Origin: CAWAQA01 sp963784065
GTDB taxonomy: Bacteria > Acidobacteriota > Vicinamibacteria > Vicinamibacterales > UBA2999
Direction of reading: 5' to 3'
Assembly (NCBI GenBank): GCA_963784065.1
Contig: CAWAQA010000009.1
Coordinates: 248,001-312,000, forward strand
Length of the DNA: 64,000 nt
The notes beneath the pieces were generated by a model, which worked only from the letters and a program-made list of their open reading frames with translations, searched no databases and was not told where the DNA came from. Positions 28,561 to 39,418 of the stretch are shown here, piece after piece. A program made the translations under genes and the position numbers. Position 1 is the first letter of the stretch. Each line of letters starts with the position of its first letter.

Positions 28561-30019
28561 GAGGTCCTCCTTGATGAGAGCGGCGCCTGCACCGTGCCCT
28601 GCAGCAATTTCGTCAGCACGGAGGCGCGGCACCAGGCCCTTGCCGTGCGATGGAGCGATCCGTTCGACGTCGAGCTTCAACTGCCTGATCCGGTCGCCCA
28701 GCGCCGCGTAGTACGGGCTCACGATCCCGGGTGGCGGATCGTTGGGACGCGGCTCGCCGAAGTCGTTGAAGATGTCCGTGATGAGCAGCACCTTCTCCCT
28801 GCGGCAGGTAGGCCATCAGCAGGTTGGCCGCGTGCCCGTTCGCAACGGTGTAGACCTCCAGCGTCCGGTCGCCGTCGGTGATCACCTGCTTGTCGCGCAC
28901 GTACATGAAGGTCGCGGCCCGCGGGTTCTTCGACAGCGTGTCGGGCGCGAGCGTGCGCGGCGCCTTCAGCACGATCTGCTCGTAGAACCGCTTGTTCATT
29001 TCGTGCGTGACGATCGTGGCCCCCTCGGCGATGAACGCGCGCAGGCCGGCGGCGTGGTCGCCGTGATGATGACTGTTCACGTGGTAGCGGAGCGGCTTGT
29101 TCGGGACGACACGCTTCGCCTCGGCGATGTTGGCGAGCGCTCGCGCCTCGGTCACGGACGACTCGATCAGCACCGTGAAGTCCCTGAACTCCACGAGCTG
29201 GCTGTTGGGGTCCGGCGTGCCGGCGAGATACCACACGCCAGTCGGCGATGCGTTCCGCGGACGCGCGCGCCGGCTGCGGCGCCGCCGCCGCGGGCGCCGG
29301 CGATGTTGACGGGCGCGTTCGGCTGCACGTCGGCGACCGTCACGTCGAGAACCGGGAACCCGCCCTGCCGCTGGACGATCCGGGTCGGGAACTTGACGCC
29401 GCGAAAGTCACGGTACTCGGAGAACGCCGTCTCGATCAGCATGTCGCCGAGAATCGGATTCGGCGCCCACGTCTCGATCTTCTCCACGAGGTTCTGTCGC
29501 GTTGACGTAGCCGTTCACTTTGTACTGCCCTCGCATGGCGATCGAGATCACGGTCATGGTCCTGCCGCCGATGCGCGCGGAGCTCATCGTCGGGTTCGCC
29601 GCCATCGCCGCCTTCACGAACCCATGCGGCGTCAGCGCGATCGCGCCGCCGCCCCAACCCGAATTTCCGGTCACCGTCGCCGCGCCGCGCGCTTCCGTGT
29701 ACAACGGCTGACCGCCGCCGCCGCGAGGCGGGTTCTCGAACTGGGTACGCACCGTCTCCTCACGGGCGACACCGCGCTCGTAGTCGATGGCCCGCGAGTA
29801 GGTCGCGTGAAACTTGGGATACGGAGCGTCGGGACGGAAATTCTGGGCGAACGCAAACGTGAAGCCGGCGCCGGAATATTGAACCGACTTGAGGTCCGCC
29901 ACGCCCAGCGTTCGCGCGACGTCGCCGAGTACCGCGCCGGCATCCTGAAGGACGCCGGTGGCACCGAACAACGCCACCATCACGACCGACGCCAGCGGTA
30001 TCCGCAGAGCAAGAGCCAT
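28557..30019 (-). CDS. exported two-domain MBL-fold hydrolase (copy 1), about four frameshifts
   Basis: The start at 30019 leads into a signal peptide, then a ~190-residue N-terminal domain (SVQYSGAGFTFAFAQNF, ALTPHGFVKAAMA, KFPTRIVQRQGGFPVLDVTV) and a C-terminal metallo-beta-lactamase fold with HVNSHHHGDHAAGLR, THEMNKRFYEQ and IAPSHGKGLVP. Breaks lie near 29500, 29255, 28800 and 28640. The true end is inferred at 28557 in the frame giving LTKLLQGTVQAPLSS, which overlaps the kelch start by 4 bp. The same two-domain design recurs at 49373-50876. The N-terminal domain is not one I recognise. The HxHxDH-type site implies a zinc hydrolase of unknown substrate. Confidence 0.78.
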
Positions 30020-30095
30020 TCCCCGGCCTCGTGGAAGAAGTGTCGCGGGTCTCAGTGATTGAGAGGCTGGATTATAGTCTCAACCGCGCCTCCTC

Positions 30096-33039
30096 ATGAC
30101 CGCGCTGCTCTACGCAATCTTCTTTGCCTCGGGGGCGTCAGCCCTGATCTTCGAGACGCTCTGGTTCCGCCAGGCGGGGCTGGCGCTCGGCAACAGCGTC
30201 TGGGCATCGAGCCTGGTGCTCTCGGGCTTCATGGGCGGACTCGCCCTCGGCAACGCCGTCGCGGCACGCTACGGAACCCGTATCAGCAATGCGGTGAGGG
30301 CCTATGCGGTCGCTGAAATCGCGATCGCGATCTACCGGCGTCGCGCTCGTCTATCTCTTCCCGGTCCTCGGCGCAGCGCTGGCGCCGTCGCTGCGGCCGC
30401 TGCTCGATCACCCGTGGGCGCTCAATCCCATTCGACTCGCGATCGCGTTCCTCCTGTTGTTGATTCCCTCCACCGCGATGGGGATCACGCTGCCCCTGCT
30501 CACCCGCGCCATCGTGGGGTCTGACGCCAATTTCGGCTCGAGTCTGGGGCGGCTCTATGGGTGGAACACGCTCGGCGCCGTCGTCGGCGTGATCGCCGGA
30601 GAGATGTACCTCGTGGGCGCCGTCGGTGTACGCGGAACAGCCCTCGTCGCCGGCACGCTGAATCTGCTGGCGGCGGCGGTAGCGATGTGGGGGTCCACGA
30701 GGATTTCGGCCGGAGGCGATCAGGCCGACCTGAAGGTCGGCCTCTACGAGCCGACAAGGAAGGCCGGGGCTTCGCCTCAGCGCCTTCGCGGAGGCCGGCC
30801 TTCAGGTCGGCCCGAAGCCGCCGGGGCCGCATCACGATGGCTGGCGGCAGCCTTCCTCGCCGGGTTCTGCCTTCTCGCCCTCGAGGTCGTGTGGTTTCGC
30901 TTCCTGCTCCTCTTCGTCAAGGGCCATTCGGACGCCCTGGCGCTGATGCTCGGTGTCATCCTCACCGGCATCGCGCTCGGCGGACTGGCTGCCGGCTCCT
31001 GGCTGCGCGCCGCGCCGGACGCGCATCGGTTCAGCGCGTCGATCGCCTTTGCCGCTGGCGCCGCGTGCGTCATCTCGTATGCCGCGTTCCCGCTCGTCAT
31101 CGAATCCAAGCCCTCGCTCGTCGTGGACGCGCCCGCGATCCTGCAGATCGGCGCGCCGCTGCTGTTCCCCGTTTCCTTTCTATCCGGAATCCTCTTCACG
31201 CTGCTCGGCGCCGCCTTGCGGCATCATCTCCGTTCGGAATCCGAAACCGCGGGAGTCCTCACGTTCGCCAATACCGCCGGGGCCGCCAGCGGCTCGCTGA
31301 TCGCGGGCTTCGTGTTCCTGCCAGCGCTGGGTGTCGAGCGATCGTTCTTTCTCCTCGCTGTGCTGTACGGAGGCATCGGCGCGCTGTTATCCGTGAGGCA
31401 CGCAGCCCCTCGCGCGGCTACGGCTATCTACGGCGCCGCAGCCGTCCTGCTCGCCAGCCTCGCGCTCTTTCCCTTCGGCACGATGCAGACGCGGCTGCTG
31501 GAGACCGCCGTACGACCGTGGCTTCAGGCGGATCCCGACGCCACAGTGGTCGCCGTGCGGGAGGGTCTGACTGAGACGGTGATCTATTTCCGCCGCGAGA
31601 TGATGGCGAGGTCCGTGTCCTACGCCATGCTCACCAACGCCTTCTCCATGTCGGCGACCGGCTACGGCGCGCGGCGCTACATGAAGCTCTATGTCTACTG
31701 GCCGATGGCGCTCCACCCGGGCCTCAAACGGGCACTGCTGATCGGCTACGGAGTCGGCAACACCGCGAAGGCGATGACCGACTCGAAGACCCTGGAGACG
31801 ATCGACGTGGTCGATCTGTCGCGAGACATTCTTCAGATGGGGCGTGTCGTCTATCCGGTGGCCGCCGACCATCCTCTCAACGATCCCCGCGTTCGCGTCC
31901 ACATCGAGGATGGTCGCTACCTGCTGCAGACGACGGACCGGCTCTTCGACCTGATCACGGGAGAGCCCCCTCCTCCCGGGATTGCCGGCGTCGAGAACCT
32001 CTACACGCGTGAATACTTCGGGTTGATTCGCCGCCGCCTCGCCGATGGCGGCTTCGTGACCTACTGGCTGCCGCTCAGCGACCTCACGGATGTGAGTGCC
32101 AAAGCCATACTGCGGGCGTTCTGCGACGTCTTCGAGGACTGCTCGCTCTGGAACGGATCGGGCACGCATCTGATGATGGCAGGCAGTCGCGATGCCAGGG
32201 GCCCGGTGTCCGACGAGGAGTTCGGACGTCAATGGAGGGACCCGGCAGTCGCAGCCGAGATGGAACGGCTTGGCGTCGAGCGGCCGGAACAACTGGGCGC
32301 GCTCTTCATCGGAGACGCCGCATACCTGAGGACCCTCATTGGCGACTCGCCGGCCCTCACCGACGACGACCCCAAGCTGATCGAGATGCCGTTCTCACCG
32401 CACGAGGCACAGGATCGATTTCTTCGCCGCTTCACTGACGCCGGTGCCGCGGAGCGCCGCTTCCAGGAGAGCCCCCTGATCGCCCGCCTCTGGCCGGAGC
32501 GGCTGCGGGCGGCGTCGCGGCCGTTCTTCGAGTTCCAGGATGCGATCAACGCGCATATGTACGGCGGCCTGCCGGCTCGCTCGAACGCCATTCAGGACGT
32601 CCATCGCGTCCTGACCGGATCGCCGCTGAACGCGCCGGTCCTCTGGCGTCTTGGCAGCAACGCCGACATTCAACGGGTGCTCGCGAGCGCGACACCGCAG
32701 GAGCTGGAGAACCCTCTCCTGCAATTCCATCTCGGTATTCGCCAGCTGTCGGAACGCAGGTTCGCGGCCGCGGCGGAATCATTCAGCCGCGCCGCGCAGG
32801 CCACCTCACCCGCCGCGACGACACCGGGAGGTGCCTCGACCGGCGACAACGCGTTCGCGCTTCATGTCTACGCGTTGTGCATGGCGGGCCAGACCCGCGA
32901 GGCGCAGGAAGTGATCCGCGGGCCGTGGGAGGAGTCGCTGCGCCAGCGCGGCCTGGATGCCGCCGCCGCCGCGCACGAGACGCTGCCGCCCTTCTGGGTG
33001 TGGATGAAGGAGACGTTCGGGATCGACCCGCGGACGTAA
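30096..33039 (+). CDS. large membrane protein with spermidine-synthase-like domain (copy 1), one frameshift
   Basis: About 980 residues. The N-terminal third has two sets of predicted transmembrane helices with the same internal signature (SGASALIFETLWFRQ and LLALEVVWFRFLLL); the middle is a Rossmann-type spermidine synthase-like domain (ALLIGYGVGNTAKAM, VVDLSRDIL, IEDGRYLLQ, then the changed motif TGEPPPPG); the C-terminus is helical. One extra base near 30333 separates ATG-initiated residues 1-79 from the rest. The linker between the helix sets contains ADLKVGLYEPTRKAG, encoded by a dispersed palindromic repeat. Aminopropyl transfer is doubtful: such fusions are uncharacterised. Only 76 bp separate it from the divergent MBL gene. 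Confidence 0.78.
30721..30835 (+). repeat. dispersed palindromic repeat inserted in frame within a coding sequence
   Basis: A GGCCGACCTGAAGGTCGGCC palindrome (30723-30742) and a second, related palindrome around 30812-30830 lie inside the spermidine-synthase-like gene and keep its frame open. They encode a hydrophilic linker, ADLKVGLYEP and onwards, between two transmembrane blocks. The same motif is intergenic at 13744-13765 and, degenerate, at 54242-54266. Confidence 0.75.
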
Positions 33040-33430
33040 GGGTCGGCTCGGGTCAAATCCGATACTTCTTTCACTCACGAACCGCAGGGACACAGAGGCA
33101 CAGAGACTCGTCTGCTCTGACGACTGCCTGTGGCTTCCGGCTTCAGCCGGAAGGGGGCGTGCCCGCCCAGGCGATCTTCGTTTTTCGCCCGTACGAACCA
33201 CAGAGACACAGAGGCACAGAGATTCGCGTTCTCTGACGACTGCCCGTGGCTTCCGGCTTCAGCCGGAAGGGAACCGGCCCGCGCAGGCGCTCTTCCGCCT
33301 GAAGGCGGAAGCCACGACAGGTACGCGAGGTGGCGTGTCCATCGCACACCTCCACAGTAGACACGGAGGCACGGAGATTCGTGTTCTTTGTGTCCCTGTG
33401 CCTCTGTGGTTCGTGACTTTCAGCGCTCCT
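33040..33430. repeat. repeat-rich convergent intergenic region
   Basis: About 390 bp with no gene. It contains three family-A palindromes (33130-33153, 33246-33269 and, inverted, 33291-33315) and three copies of the CACAGAGACACAGAG motif (33080-33112, 33196-33228 and 33361-33413). The last copy faces a CTCTGTGG arm, so it forms an inverted pair. The repeats alternate, CACAGAG copy then palindrome, which suggests insertion or duplication as a unit. Confidence 0.75.
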
Positions 33431-36396
33431 CTACCAGGCGAACCGGACCGCCACCTCCGCCTGCCGCATGTTGGACGCCGAGCTGATCGTGCCGAACACG
33501 TTCGACAGGGCGTTGGTCGTCCACACCGGCAGCAGGTTCGTTCTGTTCAGGAGGTTGAACACCTGGCCGATCACCTCGACCCGCTGACGGCTGCCGAGCG
33601 GGAATGCCTTGGTGACGCGCAGATCCACGCTGAAGAACTCGCTGGTGTCGATCTGCGATTCGTCGATGGGCGCCAGGCCCCTCGGGTTCAGCGCCGTCGG
33701 CGGACGCGACGCGCGCCAGGCGTTCACGGCCGCGAGTGCCTCGGCGTTGCTGCCCCGGTTGAACGTGTTCCGGTTCGTGCCCGGCACGTAGTCGGTGTTG
33801 TTGGCGTCGCCGTTCACGTCGATTCCGGACAGCGCGCTGAAGGGCAACGTCGACCGGAAGGTGACGACGCCGCTCAGGTTGATGTCGAACGGCAGCAGGA
33901 CGGCGCCGCTGCCCACGAGCGTATGCCGCCGATCGTTGTTGTTCGGGCCGAGGTCGCGATTGATGTCTTCCGAGTGCGTCACCGTTGACTGCGTGCCGCC
34001 GTTGCTGTTGTTGACCAGGCCGTCGGTCCCCATCAGCGTGTACGAAATCATGTACATGTAGCGGTTGTCGAACCGCTTCTCGAGCCGCGCCAGCAGCGCC
34101 GTGTAGTCGGCCCAGCCAATGGGCCTGCGTCTCCAGGATGCGGCCAAACTGCGGCAGCGGGCGCACACCCGTCGTGCCGCCGCTGCGCGGGTTGATGTCG
34201 ATCGCCATCGGCACCTTGGTCATGTGGTTGTACACGCCGTCCACGTGGATGGCCAGCGTGGACGTGAGCTCCTGCGAGAGACCGAGGGTGTAGGCTCGCG
34301 ACTCGAGGTTCTCGAGGTCGTTGGCATTGATGGCGATGTTCTGCGGCGCCGTGGACACGAAGCTCAGAGGATCGCGGCCGCCATACGGATCCGGGTACGA
34401 CGGGTTGGCGAGCGTGGCGGTCGGCCGGCGGTAGTTCTCGAGCTCGGCGGCCTTGATCTGGATGTTCATCGGGTTGTAGTAGATGCCGAACCCCGCGCGC
34501 GCCACCGAGCGACCGTTGCCCTTCACGTCCCAGGCCACGCCGACCCGCGGACCGAAGTTGTTCGTTGTCACCGCGCTTCGAAAAATCGACGAACGGGATC
34601 TGAGTGGGCGTGCCCGTCGTCGGAAAGATGTTCTTGTCGTTGATGTCCACACCCTGGTTGAACACCCTGGCCTGGTATTCGTAGCGCAACCCGAGCTGCA
34701 GCGTCAGGTTCGAGCGCACCCGCCATTCGTCCTCGACATAGCCGTCCCACATCACGTTCGGGTTGTAGACCGGCAACGGCAGCAGCGCGCCAGAGGCGAA
34801 CTGGCTCACCGAACCGGGAAGCGGAACAAACGACGAGAGCTGGTCGGGGTCGAACGGCTGGTCGGCACTGAAGGTCCACGTGCCCAGGGAGGGGCGATTA
34901 TCGCCGTGGATCGACAGGCTCTGCGCACCGGCCCCGAACTTCCAGGTATGACTTCCCGTGCTGATCGTCATGTCATCCCGGAACTGCCGCGACAGCTGCG
35001 TCGTGTAGAAGTTGGCGCTCGAGCCCCACGACAGACTGGGGAAGGTGTAGACCGGCGTCAACGGCGCGGTCCGCTCGATCGAGTTGTCGAACAGGTCCTC
35101 GACCGGCCTCACGCCCGCGGGGTGCTGCCGGAAGTGATAGTTGGTCCACTGTCCCCGCATCTCGTTGAGGACTCGCGACGACAGCACCCAGGTGTGCGCC
35201 CCGGCCAGCGAGTAACGCTTCTGCTGGATGCCGCCCGCGCCGAAGAACGGCTGCGGCGACGAGGTCGCGCAGCCCTCGCAGGTGAAGTCGGAATCCTGCC
35301 ACGCGTACCGGGCAAACACATTCTGGCTCTGCGTGACCAGCACGTCGCCGCGCGTGAAGACCATGTTGTTGTACTCGGGGCTCGGGAACGTACCGTTGAA
35401 ATGCCCGTAGTACTGCGGTAACTGGACGATGACCGACTTGTACAGGTTGTTCTTCGTCCGCTCGGCCGCGGTGAAGAAGTGGACGCGATCGCGGACGACC
35501 GGGCCGCCGAGCGCCCCGCCGAACTGGTGCCGGCTGAAGTCCGGCTCCGCACTGCCGGCCGCCTGCTCGAACGCGATCCTGCGCATTGAGGGTCTTGTGC
35601 CGGAAATACTCGAACGCCTCGCCGGTAAACAGGTTCGTGCCGCTCTTGGTCGCAAAGCTGACCGCTCCGCCGGCCGTCCATCCGTACTCCGCCGGGGACT
35701 GGCTGACGAACACCTTGAACTCGCGGATGGCGGCCTGCGGGAAGTCCTGCCGCGGCTCGCCGGTGTTGCCTTCCTTGTTCCAGACGCCGTCCACCAGCAG
35801 TGCCGACCCGTTGGTGAACGCGCCGGCGCCGATGTTGGAGTTGGCCTTGCGCGGCCGCACCGCATCCTGGTTCGTGCCAGGCATCAGGAGCGCCAGGTCC
35901 ATCGGCTGCCGCGTCGCCAGCGGCAGCATCTGCATCTGCTCCTGCGTGATGACGCCCGACACTTCGACCTTGGCTGTCTCGATGATCGGCGCTTCCGCCG
36001 TGACCGACACCGACTCCTGCACGCCCTGCAGCTGCATGGTCACGTTCTGTCCGAGCTCGCTGCCGACGTTGAGAACCATGTCCGTCACGTCCACGGCCCC
36101 GAAGCCTTGCAATTCAGCTTTCAGCTTCGTACCGGCCAGGCGGCAGTCCGCCCGACGCGGTAACGGCCGTCCGCCTCGGTCGACGACGGTCCGGGTCAGT
36201 CCGGTGTCGGTGTTGCGCAGCGTCAGCGTGACGCCGGGCAGCACGCCGCCCTGCGCGTCGCTGACGATCCCGGCGATCGCGCCGTTGGTCGTCTGTGCCG
36301 CGGCTCGAGTGGACGAGCCGAAGCTGACAAACGCCGCAGGAAGATCAACACCGCCAACCGAAGATGCCGCCGTGCCAGGGCACCGGCTCGAAACAT
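33431..36396 (-). CDS. Oar-like TonB-dependent outer-membrane receptor (copy 1), several frameshifts
   Basis: The start at 36396 has GGAGGAGG 7 bp upstream. After the signal comes a carboxypeptidase-regulatory-like beta domain (NGAIAGIVSDAQGGVLPGVT), a plug (VSVTAEAPIIETAKVEVSG) and a 22-strand-type barrel ending in Phe-Ala-Trp, the expected outer-membrane C-terminal signature. Breaks lie near 36340, 36165, 36145, 36125, 35590, 34590 and 34110; the three around 36125-36165 are single extra bases within ~50 bp that together restore the frame. The corrected length is about 985 residues. No TonB box is recognised with certainty, and the substrate is unknown; relatives import large carbohydrates or act in protein secretion. 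Confidence 0.85.
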
Positions 36397-36724
36397 ACCG
36401 ACCTCCTCCAGGCTGAACCCCTCGTTCATGGACATACGCCGACCGCCGAGTCTCAACGGATGACGCCGGAGCTGACAACGAAAATAATTGGTGGTGTAAG
36501 AGGGCCGCGATTATACACGGACGGGAGACCGGTCGCGCCCGCTGTTGACGCTGCGAACCGAGCGTGACATGCTCCGGCCGCATAGTCGAGCGGGCAGCAG
36601 GCCGCGGGCAGCGAACTCGCACCCGGCATGAAAGTGGTGGAAGCGACGCGTCGTTCGCCGTCGTGGATCGCACCCGGTTCACTGCCTGCTGCCTGGACTG
36701 CGCTGACTCGCGAGGAGGAAAGCA
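36397..36724. other. divergent intergenic region between TonB receptor and kelch gene
   Basis: 328 bp without a supported gene. It includes a locally AT-rich stretch (36478-36516) holding a TATAAT, and a GGGCAGCAGGCCGCGGGCAG tandem (about 36591-36612) of the dispersed GCAGC repeat. Promoters for both flanking genes must lie here. Confidence 0.5.
36510..36515 (-). promoter_or_regulatory. candidate -10 element (TATAAT) for the TonB receptor gene
   Basis: An exact TATAAT on the minus strand lies about 115 bp upstream of the receptor start, in the most AT-rich part of the 328-bp divergent gap. No good -35 hexamer is present at the usual distance, so this is only a candidate. Confidence 0.3.
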
Positions 36725-37789
36725 ATGTCGTCACTGCTCCGCCGGACGTCCGCCACGGTCGCCGCTGTTTCGCTGTTGCTGCTCCTGGCCGCCACCACGT
36801 TTGGCCAGGCCCGCTGGACCAAGCTGGCGCCGTTCCCGGAACCGGACGAAGAACTGTATGGAATCACCGCCGCCGGCAAGTTGTATGTCATTGGCGGATA
36901 CGGCGCCGGCAAGGCCCGCGGGATCGTCTTCGAGTACGACCCGGCCGCCGACCGCTGGACCAAGAAGAAGCCGATGGCGCGGCCGGTTCACCACCAGGCG
37001 ATGGTGGAATCGGGCGGCAAGATCTACGTCTTCGGCGGATTCGTGGCGCCGAGCACGGGCGGCGGCTGGGAGCCGGTGGACAACGCGTGGGAGTACGACC
37101 CGGCGGCCGACTCGTGGAAGGCGCTGTGGCCGCTGCCGAGCAAGCGGGGATCGGCGGTCGCCGCCGTGGTGAACGGAAAAATGTACCTGATCGGCGGCGC
37201 AACCACGGTCGAGGGGTCGAAGGACGTCGCGATCAACGGCAACGGGCCGGCGCGCGTCGTCACCACGAATGACGTCTACGACCCGGCGACCAACCGGTGG
37301 GAAAGCCGCGCCCCGATGGCCTTAGGGCGCAACCATGCGTTTGCCGGCGCCGTCGGCGGAAAGATCTACGTCATCGGCGGCCGCGTCGCCCATGCCTTTG
37401 TCACCGTCTCCAGCAACACCGACATCGTCGAGGAGTACGACCCGGCAACCAATACGTGGTCCGGCCTCAAGGCGAAGATGCCGAGCGCCCGCAGCGGCGG
37501 CGGCTGGGGCACGCACGAGGGCAGGATCTACGTCGCCGGCGGCGAGGTGGCGACGCCGGAACTGGTAGGGGCGTTCCGCGCCGTGGAGGTGTACGACCCG
37601 GCGAGCAACAGCTGGACCAAGATGCCACCAATGCCGATGCCGCGGCACGGCGTCGCCGGTGCGATTCTCGGCAACCGGCTGCACCTGGTGAGCGGCATGA
37701 TCACGTCGGCCGCGGCCGGCGCGGGACAGGACCCGAAGATGGAGATCCACACGTCGTCACACGACGTGATCGAGTTGTCGGATCGTTAG
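36725..37789 (+). CDS. exported kelch-repeat beta-propeller protein (copy 6, intact)
   Basis: The one kelch copy with no frame damage: 354 residues, start preceded by GAGGAGGAAAGC. A signal peptide (residues ~1-28, ending TTFGQ) is followed by a strand RWTKLAPFPEPDEELYG and six blades: GKLYVIGGYGAG, GGKIYVFGGF, NGKMYLIGGAT, GGKIYVIGGRV, EGRIYVAGGE and the degenerate GNRLHLVSGM. Blades end in the YDPATNRW-type motif. The C-terminus SSHDVIELSDR matches the conserved ending of the other copies. It would form a secreted six-bladed propeller; the ligand is unknown. Adjacent to and divergent from the TonB receptor, which suggests, but does not prove, a shared role at the envelope. Confidence 0.9.
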   Translation: MSSLLRRTSATVAAVSLLLLLAATTFGQARWTKLAPFPEPDEELYGITAAGKLYVIGGYGAGKARGIVFEYDPAADRWTKKKPMARPVHHQAMVESGGKIYVFGGFVAPSTGGGWEPVDNAWEYDPAADSWKALWPLPSKRGSAVAAVVNGKMYLIGGATTVEGSKDVAINGNGPARVVTTNDVYDPATNRWESRAPMALGRNHAFAGAVGGKIYVIGGRVAHAFVTVSSNTDIVEEYDPATNTWSGLKAKMPSARSGGGWGTHEGRIYVAGGEVATPELVGAFRAVEVYDPASNSWTKMPPMPMPRHGVAGAILGNRLHLVSGMITSAAAGAGQDPKMEIHTSSHDVIELSDR

Positions 37790-37801
37790 GCTCTACGACT
37801 T

Positions 37802-37914
37802 GTGGCTTCCGGCTTCAGCCGGAAGGCCATGGACGGCATTTTCACAAAGACGGGCCACAGAGACACAGAGTCACAGAGAACAACTCTGTGTTTCTGTGTC
37901 TCTGTGGTTCGTGA
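37802..37914. repeat. family-A palindrome plus inverted CACAGAG repeat pair
   Basis: The palindrome at 37802-37825 (CTTCCGGCTTCAGCCGGAAG core) is followed by CCACAGAGACACAGAGTC (37856-37873), with its inverted partner ending in GTCTCTGTGG (about 37880-37908). The two arms can pair into a long hairpin at the 3' ends of the convergent kelch and sulfite-oxidase genes. Confidence 0.75.
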
Positions 37915-37926
37915 TCGCCCGCGGCC

Positions 37927-39355
37927 TCAACGGCCCGGCCCGAATCGCGCGGCCAGGTACTCGATCAACGAGCGTTTCTCGGCGTCAGGGACATTCGCGC
38001 CCCAGCCGATCATCTTGTCCACCTCGCGCGTCCACCCGGGCACCGTCAATCGCTGCTGCTCGATGAGCCGTATGTCATGGCACGCGAGGCAACGTGTGTT
38101 CAGCACGTCATGCGTCGGTGGCTCCGTGGCAATCACCCCGAGATCCGCCTGGTTGACCGCGACCCCCGGCCCCGCTTGTACGTCGATGCGCACCTGATCG
38201 ATCGCATTCCAGAGATAGCCCGACGGATTCCAGTCGGGAACAACCGGCTGCGTACGGCCGCGCGTGTCCCGCGCCCGCGACATCACGACGTACGAGCCCG
38301 GCTCCGCCGGTCGCCACTCGTACTCGAACTGCCGCCACGCGTAACGAGCCCGATCGTTGCCGAGCCGCGCGCGGTGCCACGTGCGTCCGCCATCGGTGGA
38401 CACGTCGACGCTGTCGATTTCGTCCTCCCCGGCCCATGCGAATCCCCTCACGCGAGTCGGGCCATTGGCAATTGACGTCGCAACTCAGCGGCGGCGAGCT
38501 GATGATCGATTTCACGACCATCCCCTTCAGCGGCTCCATCTCGGCGGCGGCGACCGTCGCGCCCGGCGCGACGGGGCGGCGCGGATAGCGATAGCCACCC
38601 TGCACGAACGCGCCCTCGTGCTCGCGGTCGCTGACGCGGATGTGCGTGAGCCACTTCACCGAATAGGCGCCCTCCCAGCCCGGGACGATGGCGCGGAGCG
38701 GAAAGCCGTGGGGAACGGGCAGCATCTGCCCGTTCATCTCGTAGGCGAGCAACGTGTCGGGGTCGAGCGCCTTCTCCAGCGGCAGGTTGCGGACAAAATC
38801 GGGCGCGCGTCCCACGCCGGTGTCGGCGCCATCGAGCCAGAGATGCTGCGCCGCGGGTTTGAGGCCGGCGCTGCGCAGCAGATCGCGCAGGCGAACGCCC
38901 GTCCACCGTGCGTTGCCGACGGCGCCCTTCTCCCACTGCACGCCGGCGACCGGCGGATCGAAAAATGCGCGGCCATTCCCGGCGCACTCCAGCGTCGCCA
39001 CCACGGTGGCCGACGGCACGCGCCTGACGTCGGCAAGCGTCAACGTCTGCGGCTTCTCGACCTCGCCGTCGATGACCAGCGTCCATGCGGTTTCATCGAT
39101 CGACGGCGTGTAGAAGTGCGAGCGCACGTAGAACAGGTCGTTCGGCGTAATCCAGGAATCGAGGAGGGAGGCCGGCGTCTCCAGGTCCTGCGGACGCGTG
39201 GAGCGGGCGATCAGGCGCTCCTTCGGGAGCGCCTGCTGTCCGGACAGCCCCCCGCCCGGCAGCAGCGTGGCCGCGGCGGCTCCCATGCCGGCGCGGCGGA
39301 TCAGATCGAGAAACGAGCGCCGCGACCGACCTTCATCTCCGACTCTCGAAAGCAT
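37927..39355 (-). CDS. exported sulfite-oxidase-type molybdoenzyme with fused C-terminal cytochrome c domain, one frameshift
   Basis: A Tat-like signal (RSRRSFLDLIRRAGMGAAAATLLPGG) precedes a molybdopterin oxidoreductase domain with the Mo-ligand Cys in ATLECAGNGR, GVRLRDLLRSAGL and VPGWEGAYSVKWL. A dimerisation domain follows (VRGFAWAGEDEIDSVDVSTD), then a short tail with the haem-binding motif CLACH. The frame breaks near 38470 by one extra base just after SSPPLSCDVN. The corrected length is about 475 residues. The layout resembles SoxC/SorA sulfite dehydrogenase with its electron acceptor attached. Mature product: periplasmic. Whether sulfite is the substrate is not shown. Confidence 0.85.
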
Positions 39356-39418
39356 CCCGTCGATTAGAGCATAGGTTCAGCAGGTTCACGGTGTTGACGC
39401 CCGTGTGCCGGGTCGCCT

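Noticed and set aside
30059..30078. Sigma-70 promoter TTGAGA..TATAGT in the 76-bp divergent gap before the first spermidine-synthase-like gene
   Set aside because: The two hexamers are only about 8 bp apart, far from the 16-18 bp needed.
33080..33413. CRISPR array made of CACAGAG repeats
   Set aside because: Repeat copies are short, diverged and irregularly spaced, alternate with a second palindrome, and have no cas genes nearby.
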